The notes below the pieces were generated by a model. The model was not told the DNA's origin. It was given only the letters and a program-made list of their open reading frames with translations, and ran no database searches. The translations under genes were made by a program, and so were the position numbers. This document shows positions 41,268 to 54,793 of a stretch of 64,000 nt of DNA, piece by piece; position 1 is the stretch's first letter; each line of letters starts with the position of its first letter. Origin of the DNA: Dioscorea cayenensis subsp. rotundata (Eukaryota; Streptophyta; Magnoliopsida; Dioscoreales; Dioscoreaceae); assembly GCF_009730915.1 (NCBI RefSeq), contig NC_052487.1, forward strand, positions 434,001 to 498,000, given 5' to 3'.

Positions 41268-41311
<44 letters not shown>

Positions 41312-42752
41312 GCCGTAGGATGAAATAATAAAAACATTCTGGTTAATTAGTCCGGAATGGCGTGGTAGGTAGGTAGGTCACTCATGTGTCTTGTTTCCAC
41401 CTTCCCCAACGCGACAAAAATACCTTGAGTTGTTTTGAGAGCCTCGAGAAGCCTAATACTTCCTGTTTCTTTTTTTATTTATTTAATTCTTTGTTCTTTT
41501 ATATTAATTATTCTTTTTATATTAATCCTATCTGAACCTGTATGTATGTTTTTTTCCCTATCCTCAGATAAGATCAAGAAAAGGACATACAATTAATGTT
41601 AATACTGTTTTATATAAAAAAAATATCAATATATACTAAATTGGGGGAGTTTTTTTTTGGTTTCAAATTTTCGCTGATAGGTGTAGGCGTATAGGTTGGT
41701 GTTTGTGGTGGTTCCTTCCCTATAAGAAAAGAAAAGAAAAGGAAAGGAAAGGAAAGGTAAGGAAGGAAATGAAATGTAATGAAATGATAGAGGACAGCAA
41801 CAGCATATATCATATATGTGGCTTGTTGGAGCAAGCTAAAGCGCTGCCCATGCCATTACAAGTAAAAACAGCGTTGGAGATAGGTCACTGTAGCACACCA
41901 TAGGAAGTCAGATACATGCTTTTAATTGTTAGTTTTTGGGAGGGGATTCGATCATTAGCCAGAGTTGCAACTGTTTAGAGATTAGATCATGGTTTTGAAG
42001 TTCCATTGGAGTGTGAAAACAAAAGCTAGAAAACAGAAGAGGCCCTCTCAAGTGGAAGTGGAACCCACACATGACTCATGGCATCAAAATCCAGTCATAA
42101 ATCATTATTAATGGACAGTAGACCTCTTACCTTACGTAAATATATAAGATATTTCATTGAGGCTTATTATTAAAAAGCTCTGGCATCACATGATAAATGC
42201 CAGCACAAGACAAGATAAAAGTTTGGAGACTAGAGAGAGAGAAGAAAAGGGCAATCATAATCCATACATGCATCCATCCATCTATCCATCCATCCATCAT
42301 GTCCATGTGACCTGCCAAATACTTTTACCAGACTCTGCCTGCATAGTGCATGCATGCTTTTTATCATTTTATGAGGCATGGGGCATGAGCCTGTGGTCTA
42401 GTCACCATCCAGTGAGTGGAAGCCGAAGGTGAACACAAAAAAAAAACAGCTTAGCTTCTTCCCAGTTCCCACTCTATTTGTGTGTGTGTTTTTTTTTTTT
42501 TAATTTTGTGAATACTGATTTCTGACTGAATAGAAAGAAAAGAAGCTCTTTTTCTTCCCAAGGGCAAGGATTTAAAAGTAAAACTGGGTGGTGGTGGGTG
42601 CTGTGACCCATCAAATCTGCTTCCTAGACTTTCCAGTAGAGCAAGGATTACTATTAGTATTATGCATCGTTTGCAAGACACCGGGTGGACCACATGATGC
42701 ACTGAATAGCATATGGACTATGTGCATGCGTCTGTGTTTTGTACACTACCAC

Positions 42753-42789
<37 letters not shown>

Positions 42790-42985
42790 AGAAATAATTT
42801 ATATTTTTCTTGTAATTTTAACTTTAGATACCATTTCAGCTGCAGCATTTCTCCCTTCAAATTCAATTTAATTATTATTTTTATTTTTATTTATTTTTTA
42901 ACTCGTTGGGCATCTGCATCCGTGTCGCCCTTGGCCGTTTGCATTGGCCCTTTGCGTGTTTGGCTTCTTTCTTTGTCTGCCGAAC

Positions 42986-43016
<31 letters not shown>

Positions 43017-43566
43017 GAACAAGTATGGGGGGCAGAAGTGATGGAATGCAGGATTAGGATGGAGGAATCTGGATGCAAGGTTAATGGCGGAAAGGAGCCG
43101 TTTTTTTTGGGCAGGACTGGTGGAATTCTCTTGAGAAGGAGGAATTTGGAGCTTTCTTTTGCTACTTTTACTCATTTGGGTTGCTTTGGATTTTGCATCT
43201 GGCCTTTGCTTCTTATATGCATTTGAATGGAGCCTCCTCTGTCTGGCTTGCATTGCTTTTCCTCATCTTCGAATCCACTTTTGAGTTTTGGTTTTAAGAC
43301 GAAGCTTCTCTCAAAAGTCGATTTCTCGGGGCGTTCAATGGTACTGCTGCCATTTGGTATTCTTGTTGATGTGTTTTTACCTTGCAGACTTTTGACTGCT
43401 TGAGGGCTTCTACTTTTGGTGGTGAATTTGGTTGGTGGCTGGTAATTTGGTGTAGATAGAGTTCTTGTTGTTGTTGTTGTTGTTGGTTGGAGTCCAGTAA
43501 TACGTGGTGGTGGTTGTAAGAAGCTGGGCAAGGGGGCGTTTTGCATTGGCGATCATACTTCATAGC
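40556..43566. other. 3-kb intergenic region between ICDH and the LRR kinase
   Basis: Both neighbouring genes point away from this stretch. It is rich in microsatellites: (TA)n 41204-41221, (GT)n then (GA)n 41270-41310, GGAAA repeats 41725-41756, CATC/TCCA runs 42270-42300, (TA)n 42755-42783, (GA)n 42986-43012, and TTG repeats near 43465-43487. The part from about 43080 to 43566 is less AT-rich and probably includes the kinase-gene leader. Open minus-strand frames there are low-complexity; I do not call them genes. Confidence 0.6.
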
Positions 43567-46500
43567 ATGGGAAGCAAAGGCTTACCCTTTTTGCTGCTAG
43601 TCAGCTTGATGGTATTGGCTTCGTTAGAGGCCTGCTCTGCTACTCTATCACCTGCTGGCATCAACTACGAAGGTAAACAAAAATCCTCGTTGCACGCTTT
43701 GTCAATGTTATGGATTTCTGCATTGTAATTTCAGCCTTCATATTCATTTTTAGCTCCAATGTGTTTTATGTTGCATATGGGGATTACCTCGCTCTCTTTG
43801 CCCGGATGAACGTTTTACTTCTTTCTGTTTTCCAACTGCTATAGATGCATGAATCTCTGTATTGATTTTTTCTCATCTTTTAATTTAAAGACAGACACTG
43901 CCTTATTTATTTATTTTTTGCTGGATTTTCTGATTGTCAGCATCTTATATTCAAACCCAAAAAGCAATGTGCAAGGGATAATTCATTTTTGATATTTGTA
44001 AGTTCTGCACTTCCTACAGCATTGATCTTATCCTTCATCCTCAAACTCTTATCTGAACATTCCATGATGTGGGGATATCTACCATTAATTGGAATGATTG
44101 TAATTCATCAAACCTTTCCAACAGGCGAACCATCATTGCTATAATAGATACGATACAAGCTAGAATGATAGACAAGAAATTAACATCTGTGTTTGTGCCA
44201 GTGATATCGCCATTTTAAAGCAGCATGAGTTACTACACATTCTCTTGCCCTTTGGTTTTGCCCATTTTTATTCCTGTTGGCTTTTGCTTTTTTTTTTATA
44301 TATATATGAAACACTCTTGCCTGTGTGCATAAAATCATTCTAATTCTTTTGATTTTTGCAGTTGTAGCATTGATGGCCATAAAATTTGGACTAAATGACC
44401 CACATAATGTACTGGAAAATTGGGACATTAATGCGGTTGATCCATGTAGCTGGAGGATGGTTACTTGCTCAGCAGATGGTTATGTTTCTGCACTGTAAGC
44501 TATACAATTCCAGTTCAGATTTCACTGCCTGGGAGAATTTTAGCAGCACTTTCGCTGTTAGCTGAAAAATCACTTCCTCTACTAACCTTCAGATTTTTTT
44601 TTCTTGACCAAATTGCTAATGACACCAGGGGATTGCCCAGTCAAAGCTTGTCTGGTACTTTATCACCAGGGATTGGAAACCTCACAAATCTGCAATCTGT
44701 GTAAGTGGAAACAAATATTGATTAAAATATGGCTATCTAGTAAGCCTGCCTATTCAAAGCCAATGACTTCATGCATGTTTTTGTTTCCTGTTGAACATGG
44801 CTTGTATATATGGTGCTTATAACCACAATTTCATGGTTTTAACTTCACTTGAACTAGTTTTCATTATTTTTCTTCCTATAGGCTGCTGCAGAATAATGCC
44901 ATTTCTGGACCTATTCCTGCGGATATTGGAAAGCTGGGGAAGCTCCAAACTTTGGATCTCTCTAACAATCGGTTAAGTGGTGGAATTCCTGGATCTCTGG
45001 GAAACCTGAAGAACCTCAACTATCTGTAAGATTCAATAACCTTTAATGCATGTGCATTTTGGAAGGTTTCCTTAATTGGTTCAAATATTCAATGTTTATG
45101 TTATAATTTCTGCGTTGAACTTGCCTTTCTCTTATTTCTTCCCGATTCTGAATGAGTCAGGCGATTGAACAACAACAGCCTCACCGGATCATGCCCTGAT
45201 TCATTAGCAGATATCAAAGGTCTCACTCTCTTGTATGTTCCAAACTCTTCTCTTGCGTATGCACATTTTATTGTTAGGAATGCCAAGTTTATGCCATTGC
45301 CATCATTTAGCATGTCATACTTATCAAATCATTCTTAAGCTTGATGTTGTTTGCAGGGATTTATCTTACAACAACTTGAGTGGTTCTCCACCAAATGTAT
45401 CTGCAAGAACTATCAAGTAAGGCATTCATCATTCTGTCTTTGCCTTTTGTGTTACAGTGCACCATATTACAGCATCAATGGCTCAATGCTCTCCTTGCTC
45501 TTCTCATAGTATTATAGGAAATCCACTAATCTGTGGGCCGAACTCAGTGAACAACTGTTCTTCTGTTTCCCCTGATCCCCTTTCATTTCCACCTGATGAT
45601 CTAAAGAGTAAGTGAGTTTGGTCATATTTTTTCTCTGAATCTATAATTCACCTTCAACAAACGCTCTAAGAAATAAGCTTCATGGATATGCCAGCTCATT
45701 CTCAATCTGGAGGGATGAGGCCTCGCCATGTGGCTATTGCATTTGGTGCTACTGTTGGCTTTCTTACTATATTAGTCATCGCAGTTTTCTTGCTTCTTTG
45801 GCGGCGACAAAGACGCAATCAGCAGATTTTCTATGATGTGAATGGTTAGTCAGTCTCAAACAAATCTCTATTCCTTTCCCCTTGATTCTGCATTCACTTC
45901 GTGGCTTTATTCACCTCATTTCAAGACAGATTTAGTTGGACCATTTCTCTATGGTGTCCCTTTTATGTGATAATGTTGCAATGCACATATCAGTACTTCT
46001 TCGGCATATGCTTCACTTGTTTCTATTGGCTAGTTTTATGGTTGTTAGCTCCATTTGTTTACTAGTTTATATGAATGAACTGGTGATAAATAAGAGTATT
46101 ACTTTCATAGTTTAATTCTCTTGTCTGGTTGAGTATCTTGAATAGCTTACCGCTTTTAAGGACAATAACTTTGGCCGTACATAATCAACCCAAACACATA
46201 ACAGATCAAATTGGAACTCGAACCGTTCTCTTTTCCATTCTTAGTTCTGGTCTTTGTGCAGATCAATATGACCCAGAGATATGCTTGGGTCACTTGAAGC
46301 GATTTTCATTTAAAGAGCTCCGTGCTGCTACAAATCATTTCCATCCAAAAAACATATTGGGGAAAGGAGGATATGGTATTGTGTACAAAGGATGCTTGCG
46401 TGATGGTACGATTGTTGCTGTCAAAAGACTTAAAGACTACAATGCGATAGGTGGAGAAGTTCAGTTCCAGACTGAAGTTGAAATGATAAGCTTGGCTGTC

Positions 46501-47542
46501 CATCGAAATCTTCTGAGGTTGTGTGGCTTTTGCACCACAGAGAATGAGAGACTTCTTGTCTATCCTTACATGCCAAATGGAAGTGTGGCTTCTCAATTAA
46601 GAGGTGAGAGTGCTTCCACAATCCAAGATTCTCAAGCCTAAATGATCAGAATGTGTCTTTAAACAGTTCTTTTGGCAACCACCCTTGATTTGATATTGTT
46701 GTAAACTGCAGAACATGTTCATGGGAGACCGGCTTTAGATTGGACGCTCAGGAAGCAAATTGCACTAGGAACAGCTAGAGGGCTCCTTTATCTGCACGAA
46801 CAATGTGATCCGAAAATAATTCATCGTGATGTAAAAGCTGCAAACATCCTACTTGATGAGGACTTTGAAGCAATTGTCGGAGACTTTGGATTGGCAAAAC
46901 TCCTCGATCACAGGGAGTCGCATGTCACGACTGCAGTTCGTGGGACTGTGGGGCATATAGCTCCGGAATATTTGTCAACTGGCCAGTCATCGGAGAAGAC
47001 TGATGTGTTTGGATTTGGGATCCTGCTGCTGGAGCTGATTACTGGTCAAAAAGCTTTGGATTTTGGACGAGCTGCCAACCAAAAAGGTGTAATGCTTGAC
47101 TGGGTGAGTACTTGCTCTCATTTCATTACAATGTTCAAACAAAACCTCCAGCCCTCATTCGCGGCATTAAAAGCTTTCAAGATTCCAAGCACACAGCATA
47201 TAATAAAACTTGAATGTGAATATTCAGGTGAAGAAACTCCATCAAGAGGACAAGTTGAGTATGATGGTTGACAAGGACCTTAAAAACAACTATGACAGGG
47301 TAGAATTAGAGGAGATAGTTCAAGTGGCTCTCCTGTGCACACAGTATCATCCTTCGCAACGTCCCAAAATGGCTGAGGTGTTGAGGATGCTCGAAGGTGA
47401 TGGCCTCGCTGAGAGGTGGGAGGCCTCACAAAAAGTGGACACACCCAAGTTTCGGTCTTCGGAGCAGCCACCTCTCAAGTACATGGATTTTGTAGATGAA
47501 TCATCTCTTGTTGAAGCCATTGAGCTTTCAGGACCTAGATGA
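43567..47542 (+). CDS. LRR receptor-like kinase, subfamily II (At5g45780-like)
   Basis: Eleven exons (43567-43672, 44362-44494, 44629-44700, 44882-45025, 45161-45232, 45357-45416, 45510-45607, 45695-45844, 46262-46603, 46712-47103, 47228-47542) give 627 residues. Order: signal peptide ([20 protein letters not shown]), N-cap with [10 protein letters not shown], about five leucine-rich repeats encoded one per 72-bp exon or multiple, membrane span ([20 protein letters not shown]), then an RD-type kinase. Kinase motifs: [42 protein letters not shown]. The C-terminus EAIELSGPR is the mark of the At5g45780 branch rather than NIK or SERK, though all share subfamily II. Such short-LRR kinases often act as co-receptors at the plasma membrane. 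Catalytic residues are intact; the ligand or partner is unknown. Confidence 0.92.
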
Positions 47543-48066
47543 CATTTCACTCAACTGTAAATACTGTTATGGTTTTTAATTTTTGGCGGGTCTTTTTGTG
47601 TTTTAATATTTCTTGAAAATTTATTGCATCTCGGATGAAACGTCCCCCTCCATTCATCTGTATAAAGTAATGGCGGGCGGTATCTTGTTAGTATCCGTGA
47701 TACATCCATACAACCAAATTAATATTCTGCCACAGAATTTAACGATGCTACCTCAATACACAACAAATAAATATTTATGTGCATACCATACACATACTGC
47801 ACATGGTTGGTTTATCATTTCATTCATCTAATATTTGGTAATTTAATTAAGGGCATCAAAACTTGAAGAGATCAAACCAATAGTATCAGCAAAATTTCTT
47901 ATTAACACCCACTTACCGTCAAGCAATATATGGACATCCGTATGTGCTATGAATATCTAATTAGTTTTCAAAATTTACAAAGAAAAGCTCATCGATTCAG
48001 CTCCACTCAAAGACTCTCGCCCCAGATGGTTGGATCAGAGAAGATTAACAATACAACGAAGTAGCT
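47543..48066. other. 3' spacer between LRR kinase and 71-aa gene
   Basis: Convergent 3' ends. AT-rich sequence with no further gene or element recognised. Confidence 0.55.
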
Positions 48067-49964
48067 TTACCGCTTTTTGAAGGACTGCACACAAGAAAGG
48101 CACCAGATGAATAGAGAAACAATGTCTTTTACAATAAATTGTATTAAACAGAATATTAAGAGTACAGTACACAGAATAACATAATATTTACATCAACGTT
48201 CTTCGAAGCATCCTTCATTTGCTCAACAATTTCTTCCCGAACCTGTGCAGCTGAAAAAAAGGATACAATTGAAATTCAGCACAATATTAGGCTATTAGCA
48301 CATAAAATTATCAAAATTATAAGGCAGGCTCACCTTTGTTTGTTACCTCCTCTATCGCCTTTGATGTTCTCACAGCAAATCTTTGGAATGCAGGGCTGCA
48401 TATAAGTGCAAGATATCCAGTGAAAGTTAATAACCCAATCACGAAAAAAAAAATCACACAAGATGGTGTACCCATTTAATTCTGAAAACTGGCTAGAATC
48501 CAGTCCATGTAGATGAGATTTCAAAGTCCAATTAGTCAATTAGGTTATAGTGAGAATCAAGAACATACATATGAGTAAAGCAAACATATTATGGATTATT
48601 GCTCTTTTAAAGGTAACATCGCATAGAAACCAAGACACGATTTTATAACACTAGAACTAGAGCAACAGAATTCCATTGAACATGTAGATCCCCAACGTCC
48701 AAAGGCAAAAAAAATTGTAGGTTTGCAATGGATAGCGAGGGGAGCACCTTGATATTGCTTCATATGGTTGTCAGGGCAAAGGAAATGATCAACCTTACCC
48801 AGTAGACTAAAAAGCCAATGAAGCGAGGACTTCTGTCTCACAAAACTCTATTAACAAACAGAAAAGAGAAAAACAACAGCAACAGCAACAACAACAATGC
48901 TTCAGCCCCTTAGATGTTCAATTTTGCGATCATCTCCGCATTCGGTACAGGTCTATGGAGTCATCATCAGCAAATAAAGAAGCAAATTAAGTAGCCAACA
49001 TAGTAAATGAAACCAATAAATTGCTGCCCAAATACTAAAAGACAGTGATATCAACTCAGTCCCTTAGATGTTCTTTAGTGATGCGATCATAACCGCAACA
49101 TCATTACAGGTCTGTAGGATCATCCTCGTTACTCATTGGCATCATACCAATAGATTTTCTAACATGTAGTAAAGAAACATGGTTCTGAAACAGATAATTT
49201 CTACAAGACAAATTAATGCTAAACAATCGGATAAAATAATAAAAAGAAAAATAAGGTAAGAAGCCAAGCAATAAAGATGTGTATGTAGTCCTTGTATCAT
49301 GCCAACAATCCAATGCAGGCAGTGGCAACAGCCTTGCATCAACTACAACGATTAATTTGGCTTCAAGGGAACGAGTTCAAAGGGAATCAATGTAATCCAC
49401 AGTGACCAGATAATGAAGCCTTGCATATAAAGCTACGATTTTTTTTTTAAAAAAAAAAAAGAAGAAAAAGGGAAACCATACATAAACTGAAGGTGTGTCC
49501 TCCATCTCCGTGGCTACCTCCGTGGAAACCAAGAACAAAGTTCACGGAGGAGAACAAACAGAGAGAGATGAAAACGAACTATATCTCAATGTTGCTTCAA
49601 GGGAACGAATCAACCGAACAAGAGAAAGTCCGATTGACCAGATAAAGAAGCATGGATCAAATCCTACTGATATTGATCTTCTTGTTCTATAATAAATAAT
49701 TAAATAAATCGTCTAAAAAAAAATCATCCCCAAGATCTGATTCTTCTGTCAAAGTTTCTACCCAAAAAAAAAAAAATTTATTGTTTTCATTAAAAGAGTA
49801 GGATTCAACGTAGACATGAGATTAAACGAAACGATGTAAGAATTAAGAGCTCTTTAAAGAGGCATGAAAGATGATCAAGCGATGTACTTGTTTGCAAGGC
49901 CTTCGACGACGATCTCATTGACGAAGTAGCCAATGACTCGGCCGAGAAAGTTCCCACCTGCCAT
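48067..49964 (-). CDS. conserved 71-residue plant protein, function unknown
   Basis: Four small exons on the minus strand (49888-49964, 48334-48395, 48192-48250, 48067-48084) join in phase to give MAGGNFLGRVIGYFVNEIVV, then EGLANNPAFQRFAVRTSKAI, EEVTNKAAQVREEIVEQMKD and ASKNVDSFKKR. The N-terminus is short, glycine-led and amphipathic; the rest is a charged helix. I recall similar short proteins in other plants but no assigned function. If the third donor is not used, translation would continue for eleven codons (VNIMLFC...) and stop. The large first intron holds local duplications. Tiny exons, good splice sites and a coherent peptide support a real gene. Confidence 0.75.
48902..49650. repeat. 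duplicated segments in intron 1 of the 71-aa gene
   Basis: Two pairs of diverged direct repeats: CCCTTAGATGTTC...GCGATCAT...ACAGGTCT at about 48907-48955 and 49061-49115; and GCTTCAAGGGAACGA...GACCAGATAA at about 49360-49415 and 49590-49650. An open plus-strand frame at 49495-49692 overlaps the second pair but resembles no protein. Confidence 0.65.
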
Positions 49965-51954
49965 GGCCGCCAACGCTACTTGGAACGAAGGAGGAACAGA
50001 GAGAGAAAGGCACGGCTAGGGTTTGATTGTGTTCACAAGGATGGATGAATTTATAGATGAAAAGGTTGGATATCTCGATGCGCCAGCATACGGCTGAAAT
50101 TGGGCCGCGAGTAACCCCTAAAGATGGGCTTCAGGCGATGAACAATGGATGTGGTGGCGCGGCCTTTTAACGTTTAAAATCGAAAATGTCCCGCTAAAAA
50201 TAGGGAAATTTTGTTTGTAAATTATTCAAAAAAAAAAATTACTTATAATTTTTGTACTTTGCTAGTTTATCCACATTTCTAAAATTTAAAAAACAAATTT
50301 AATTATCACTATGAAGTTTTTGAGTTTTCCTGATCAACCTCTCTGATATTTTTTTCATATCTTTGGATCAATTTTTTTTTATTATTTAATATCCAATATT
50401 CATCATGTTGGTAGTTTAAAAAAAAATATTTTCTTTTTTATCATGTTTGTAATTTTTTTAAATATCCAGAATATCTTTATGTTAACTAGCTCGACACTTT
50501 TGGGCAAATTGTACCATTTTATTTAAATTTGGTTTTAAAAATAAAATTTTAAAATAATGTAATGTTTTAGAACTATGATAAAGTAAAAGGATATTTTATT
50601 TTATTTTATTTTTTTGAAAAAATAGATAAACAACATTCATCCATGAAGACAAAAAGGACATTATATGGAATTAAAAAAGTTTAGAGAAAATAAGTGTTTA
50701 TATTATGGAAGCATGAGTTATGAAATTTAATATTAGTTAATTGGAACATAAATAAAACCTATGATATTTAATTTTATTATTGAACAAAAACATAATGTTG
50801 CTTAACAACACAACAATGTAGAAATTAATTTTTGGGTATTCTCGTCCAAACTTAAATATTGTTTAAAAGAATTTATAGGAGATAATGAAATTATGAAAGT
50901 AATCCACATCCGATTATATAATAATAAATTAGATTAAAAATATTTTTTATTTTTTCACAAAAACCACAAAGAAATTTTTAAGTATGATAGAGATAATGGA
51001 ACTAGAGCAGAGCAGCACCACACCAAAAGCATTAGAAATTAGCAATCACAATGATGTGTGTACGTATATGTTTTTATAAAGATAAAGGTAAAGTTTATCT
51101 TTTTGGACAATCCTTTAAACGTGAGACATTTGTCAATTATTAGTAAAAATGAATGCAAAATCAAAAACCACTATCACACTTCATGCTGATTTTGGTGCTG
51201 ATACCACAAGAACCAAGGCATACATACGTTCAATGTTGTCAACATAACATTAACTTAAAACATCCATATATTAACACTATATTATGTACGTCTATATTAC
51301 TTTTCACACTGGCATTTAACAAGCAAATGTCCGCGAGTAAGCACATCGGGTCTCCTATTCATAGAAATAATAAATTCAAAATTACATATTAATTATGAAA
51401 AATTAAAATTCTCTGCAGCACTTGTCGTTTTTATTAAAAAACTCTGTAAACATAGACAGGCATATATATATATATATATATTCACATGTTAATAATAGCA
51501 TACGATTCATGATCACCAGCAGTCAAATCTAATATCATGGACCATGGTGGGGTCTGAGTCTGAGAAGGGTAGTAAGATTCCAATGTCGGTGGCGATAGAT
51601 TTAAATTATTTAATTGAGCACAGCGATTAGCTACCCTACCCCACACTCTTTAGTATTTCCTTTCCTCATCAGTCATATCTTCACATAATTACAGATTATT
51701 ACTTTTTTTGAAAAACTCCCCATAATTTATTGAGAAAATTTAATTGGAGTATATAATAAATAAACGAGCATTCAAACAGATTGTGATGGATGGGCATGAT
51801 CAGTTATAATCAGGTCCGTCCCTGATCGGAATAACCATGTAGATTGTAGAATATAGTATGTTATTAATATGCTGCTTTGTTAATAAGGAAGGGAAATGTA
51901 GAACTATTCATTCAAAAGTGGATTAATCCAATAATGCCATAACTCCCTCTAGTA

Positions 51955-51998
<44 letters not shown>

Positions 51999-52280
51999 TG
52001 TATAACTGTATATGTCCTGGTATATTTACAGTTTACATCGAAAGAGGAGAAGAGAAAACAGAAAGAGGACACCGCCCCTGCCGCCCTTGCTTCTCTCCTT
52101 CTCCGCCACTACCGTGTTTCATCTCTCTCTCGCTCTCGCTTGCGCATATTTTTTTTAATCTTTCACTCTTTCCAAGAACCCACCACTCATCTTCGTCTTC
52201 TTCCTGTTCTCTGTGTTGCTACTACGAGTTTCCATTCATCTCTGTCCATCTTTGATCTTCTTGGAACCCTGGTTCTTTGG
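49965..52280. other. AT-rich intergenic region
   Basis: The left end is the promoter and leader of the 71-residue protein gene (GGGCC and GGGCTT motifs near 50102-50130). The middle is very AT-rich with no gene. The right end has (TA)n at 51464-51481 and (CT)n-(GT)n at 51957-52001, then a CT-rich leader for the next gene. Confidence 0.6.
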
Positions 52281-52281
52281 C

Positions 52282-52296
52282 ATGGTGGAACCTTGA
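52282..52296 (+). promoter_or_regulatory. four-codon upstream ORF before the TBR-like start
   Basis: ATG GTG GAA CCT TGA lies in the leader, ending 7 bp before the main start codon at 52304 and in another frame. Such a minimal uORF could lower translation or favour reinitiation. Confidence 0.6.
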
Positions 52297-52303
52297 AGTA
52301 GCC

Positions 52304-54759
52304 ATGGATTTCAGCAAGCTTTTTCCACTCTTGAAAAATTTTTCTACCTATTCTTCATGTTCACACAAGGGACGGGTTGTCTCTGGGTTTTGCCTCGGAG
52401 TTGTTGTCTCTATATTAGTGCTTTCCCTGATCGCCTCCATCAACACCACCACATTTTCTTGGACAGCTATCACCACCACTGCTAACTCTTCCTCCGTGCT
52501 TTCCAGGTCTTACTCTCCCCCAGGGAACTCATCAAGAGGCAATCTTTATGGGAGAGAAACTGGTGTGAAGGATCTCCATGCAATAGAGAGTAATGTGACA
52601 GCGTTGAACTCATCAAGAGGCAATCTTTACGGGAGAGAAACAGTTTTGAAGGATCTCCATGCAGTAGGGAGTAATGCAACAGCGTTGAAGTCATCAAGAG
52701 GCAATCTTTATGGGAGAGAAACAGGTTTGAAGGATCTCCATGCAATAGAGAGTAATGTGACAGCGTTGAGCTCTAACTCGAGTGATCCTGGGAAGGCCAA
52801 AGATGGGAACTTTACTGGAATTCCAGAGATCAATGGGGGTTTCACGGCGGACAAGGAGGGGATCGCTTCTTGGAATGGCAGTGCCACTGATGGGAAGCCG
52901 CTGGAATTGGACGCAAAGAACCTGACAAAGAATTTGACCAAGGATGAGGCGAGTGAGGTGATCTTTGAGAAAAAAGATGCTTTTGCTTCTGGTTCTGGTT
53001 CTGGTTCTGGTTCTGTGCAAGTTAAGGGAGAGGCCTCCGGAAAGTGTGATATATTCAATGGGAGATGGGTGAGGGATGAATGGAAGCCATATTATCCTGC
53101 TGGTTCTTGTCCACACATTGATATTGATTTCAATTGTCATCTCAATGGAAGGCCTGATGATGATTTCTTGAGATGGAAATGGCAGCCTTATGGATGCGAC
53201 ATTCCCAGGTTAAGAACCCCTTGTTCTGTTTAAGATATATTATCTCCTTGCTGCTTCTCTATAGAATTTTCATCTGATTTTATTGCAGTGAATAGAATTA
53301 TTTACTAGTTTAGTTAGTCTTAGCAAATCAAATCTCTGGTGCTTACAACCAACTAGAACACCAAGTTTTTCTTTAGTTTAGAATTAGACAAGTTCTCTTA
53401 TGCTGTTTGTGTTCTACCCAAGTCCTTGCTTTGTACTTTACTTTCCTCTTGGCATTGTAAATGCGCTAAATTTTGTGTTCTTTTATTTTGATATGATAGC
53501 TTGAACGCAACTGATTTTCTGGAAAGATTGAGAGGGAAAAGGTTGGTCTTTGTTGGAGATTCACTTAATCGTAATATGTGGGAGTCTCTGGTCTGCATCC
53601 TTCGCCATAGTGTGAATCACAAAAACAAGGTCTATGAAGCCTCAGGAAAAAGACAATTCAAAACAAGAGGATATTATTCCTTCAGATTTGAGGTATCATC
53701 AAAGCTTGCTTTGATATTTTAGCTTGTACGTCTCCCTCCTTTTGTTTTATGCCTAGACTTACATTATGATTCTTTTGCTTGTCTTTGTCTAATGTAGGAT
53801 CATAATTGCTCAGTTGATTTTGTTCGATCAACTTTTCTAGTCAAGGAGCTATTTATAAAGTATGCGAATGGATCAGAAGATGAGAGGTTAAGGTTGGATC
53901 TCTTAGATGAAACAACCACTGCATATAAGGATGCCGAGGTTATTGTATTCAATACAGGCCACTGGTGGACCCATGAGAAAACATCAAGAGGGTGAGTACT
54001 TGTGATCCTTGATGCTTGTTGTATAAACTGTAAAATGCACTTGTATCATCAGACTTGTATAGCGGCTTCTCTTTTATCTGTTACATTTAGACATCATCAG
54101 AGTGAGTTTGTAATATCACAGAGGAATGTTGATATTCAGCCATTTCTCTTATTGATCGCATTACTGTTTTTTTCCTTGTTAATGCAACAGAATGGACTAT
54201 TATCAAGAAGGTGATTATGTGTATCCACGTCTCAAGGTGATGGAAGCCTACAAAAAAGCGCTTACCACCTGGGGCAGATGGGTTGACAAGAATGTAAATC
54301 GTAACAAAACTCAAGTTGTCTTCAGAGGATATTCCCTCACTCACTTCAGGTAAAACAAACTACTTCTTCACTATATGGTATGCCATACCTTAATATCAAA
54401 CTTTCAGGTATGATAATTAGAATGGTTTTTCACTGATGCGCAATTATAGGATTTTTGTAAGTCAAGGTTCTTGCATGTAAACATGTTTTTGCATGAACTA
54501 AGGACTTTCTCAAGCAATGAGACAAGAATACGGGGAAATGCAAGTAAGGACAATGCTTTTCCTAACCTTGCAATCCATCCGTCTAAGGTGCTAGTGTACA
54601 AAATTCGTCTTGATTGTCATCTCAATCAATAATTTCCTTCAGTGACACTACTCAATAACCAATGACAATGTGCAACATTTTATCCACTTCTAGAGGTAAA
54701 CAAGTTGGCAAGAATGCAGATGAAAATGCTGAAATTGTCCATCTAAACTGTAAAGAGAA

Positions 54760-54793
<34 letters not shown>

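Noticed and set aside
43172-43563. Gln/Thr-rich minus-strand frames upstream of the LRR kinase
   Set aside because: Products of TTG repeats on the antisense of a likely leader.
49495-49692. 65-codon plus-strand frame in an intron of the 71-residue gene
   Set aside because: No family match and it overlaps a local duplication; probably chance.
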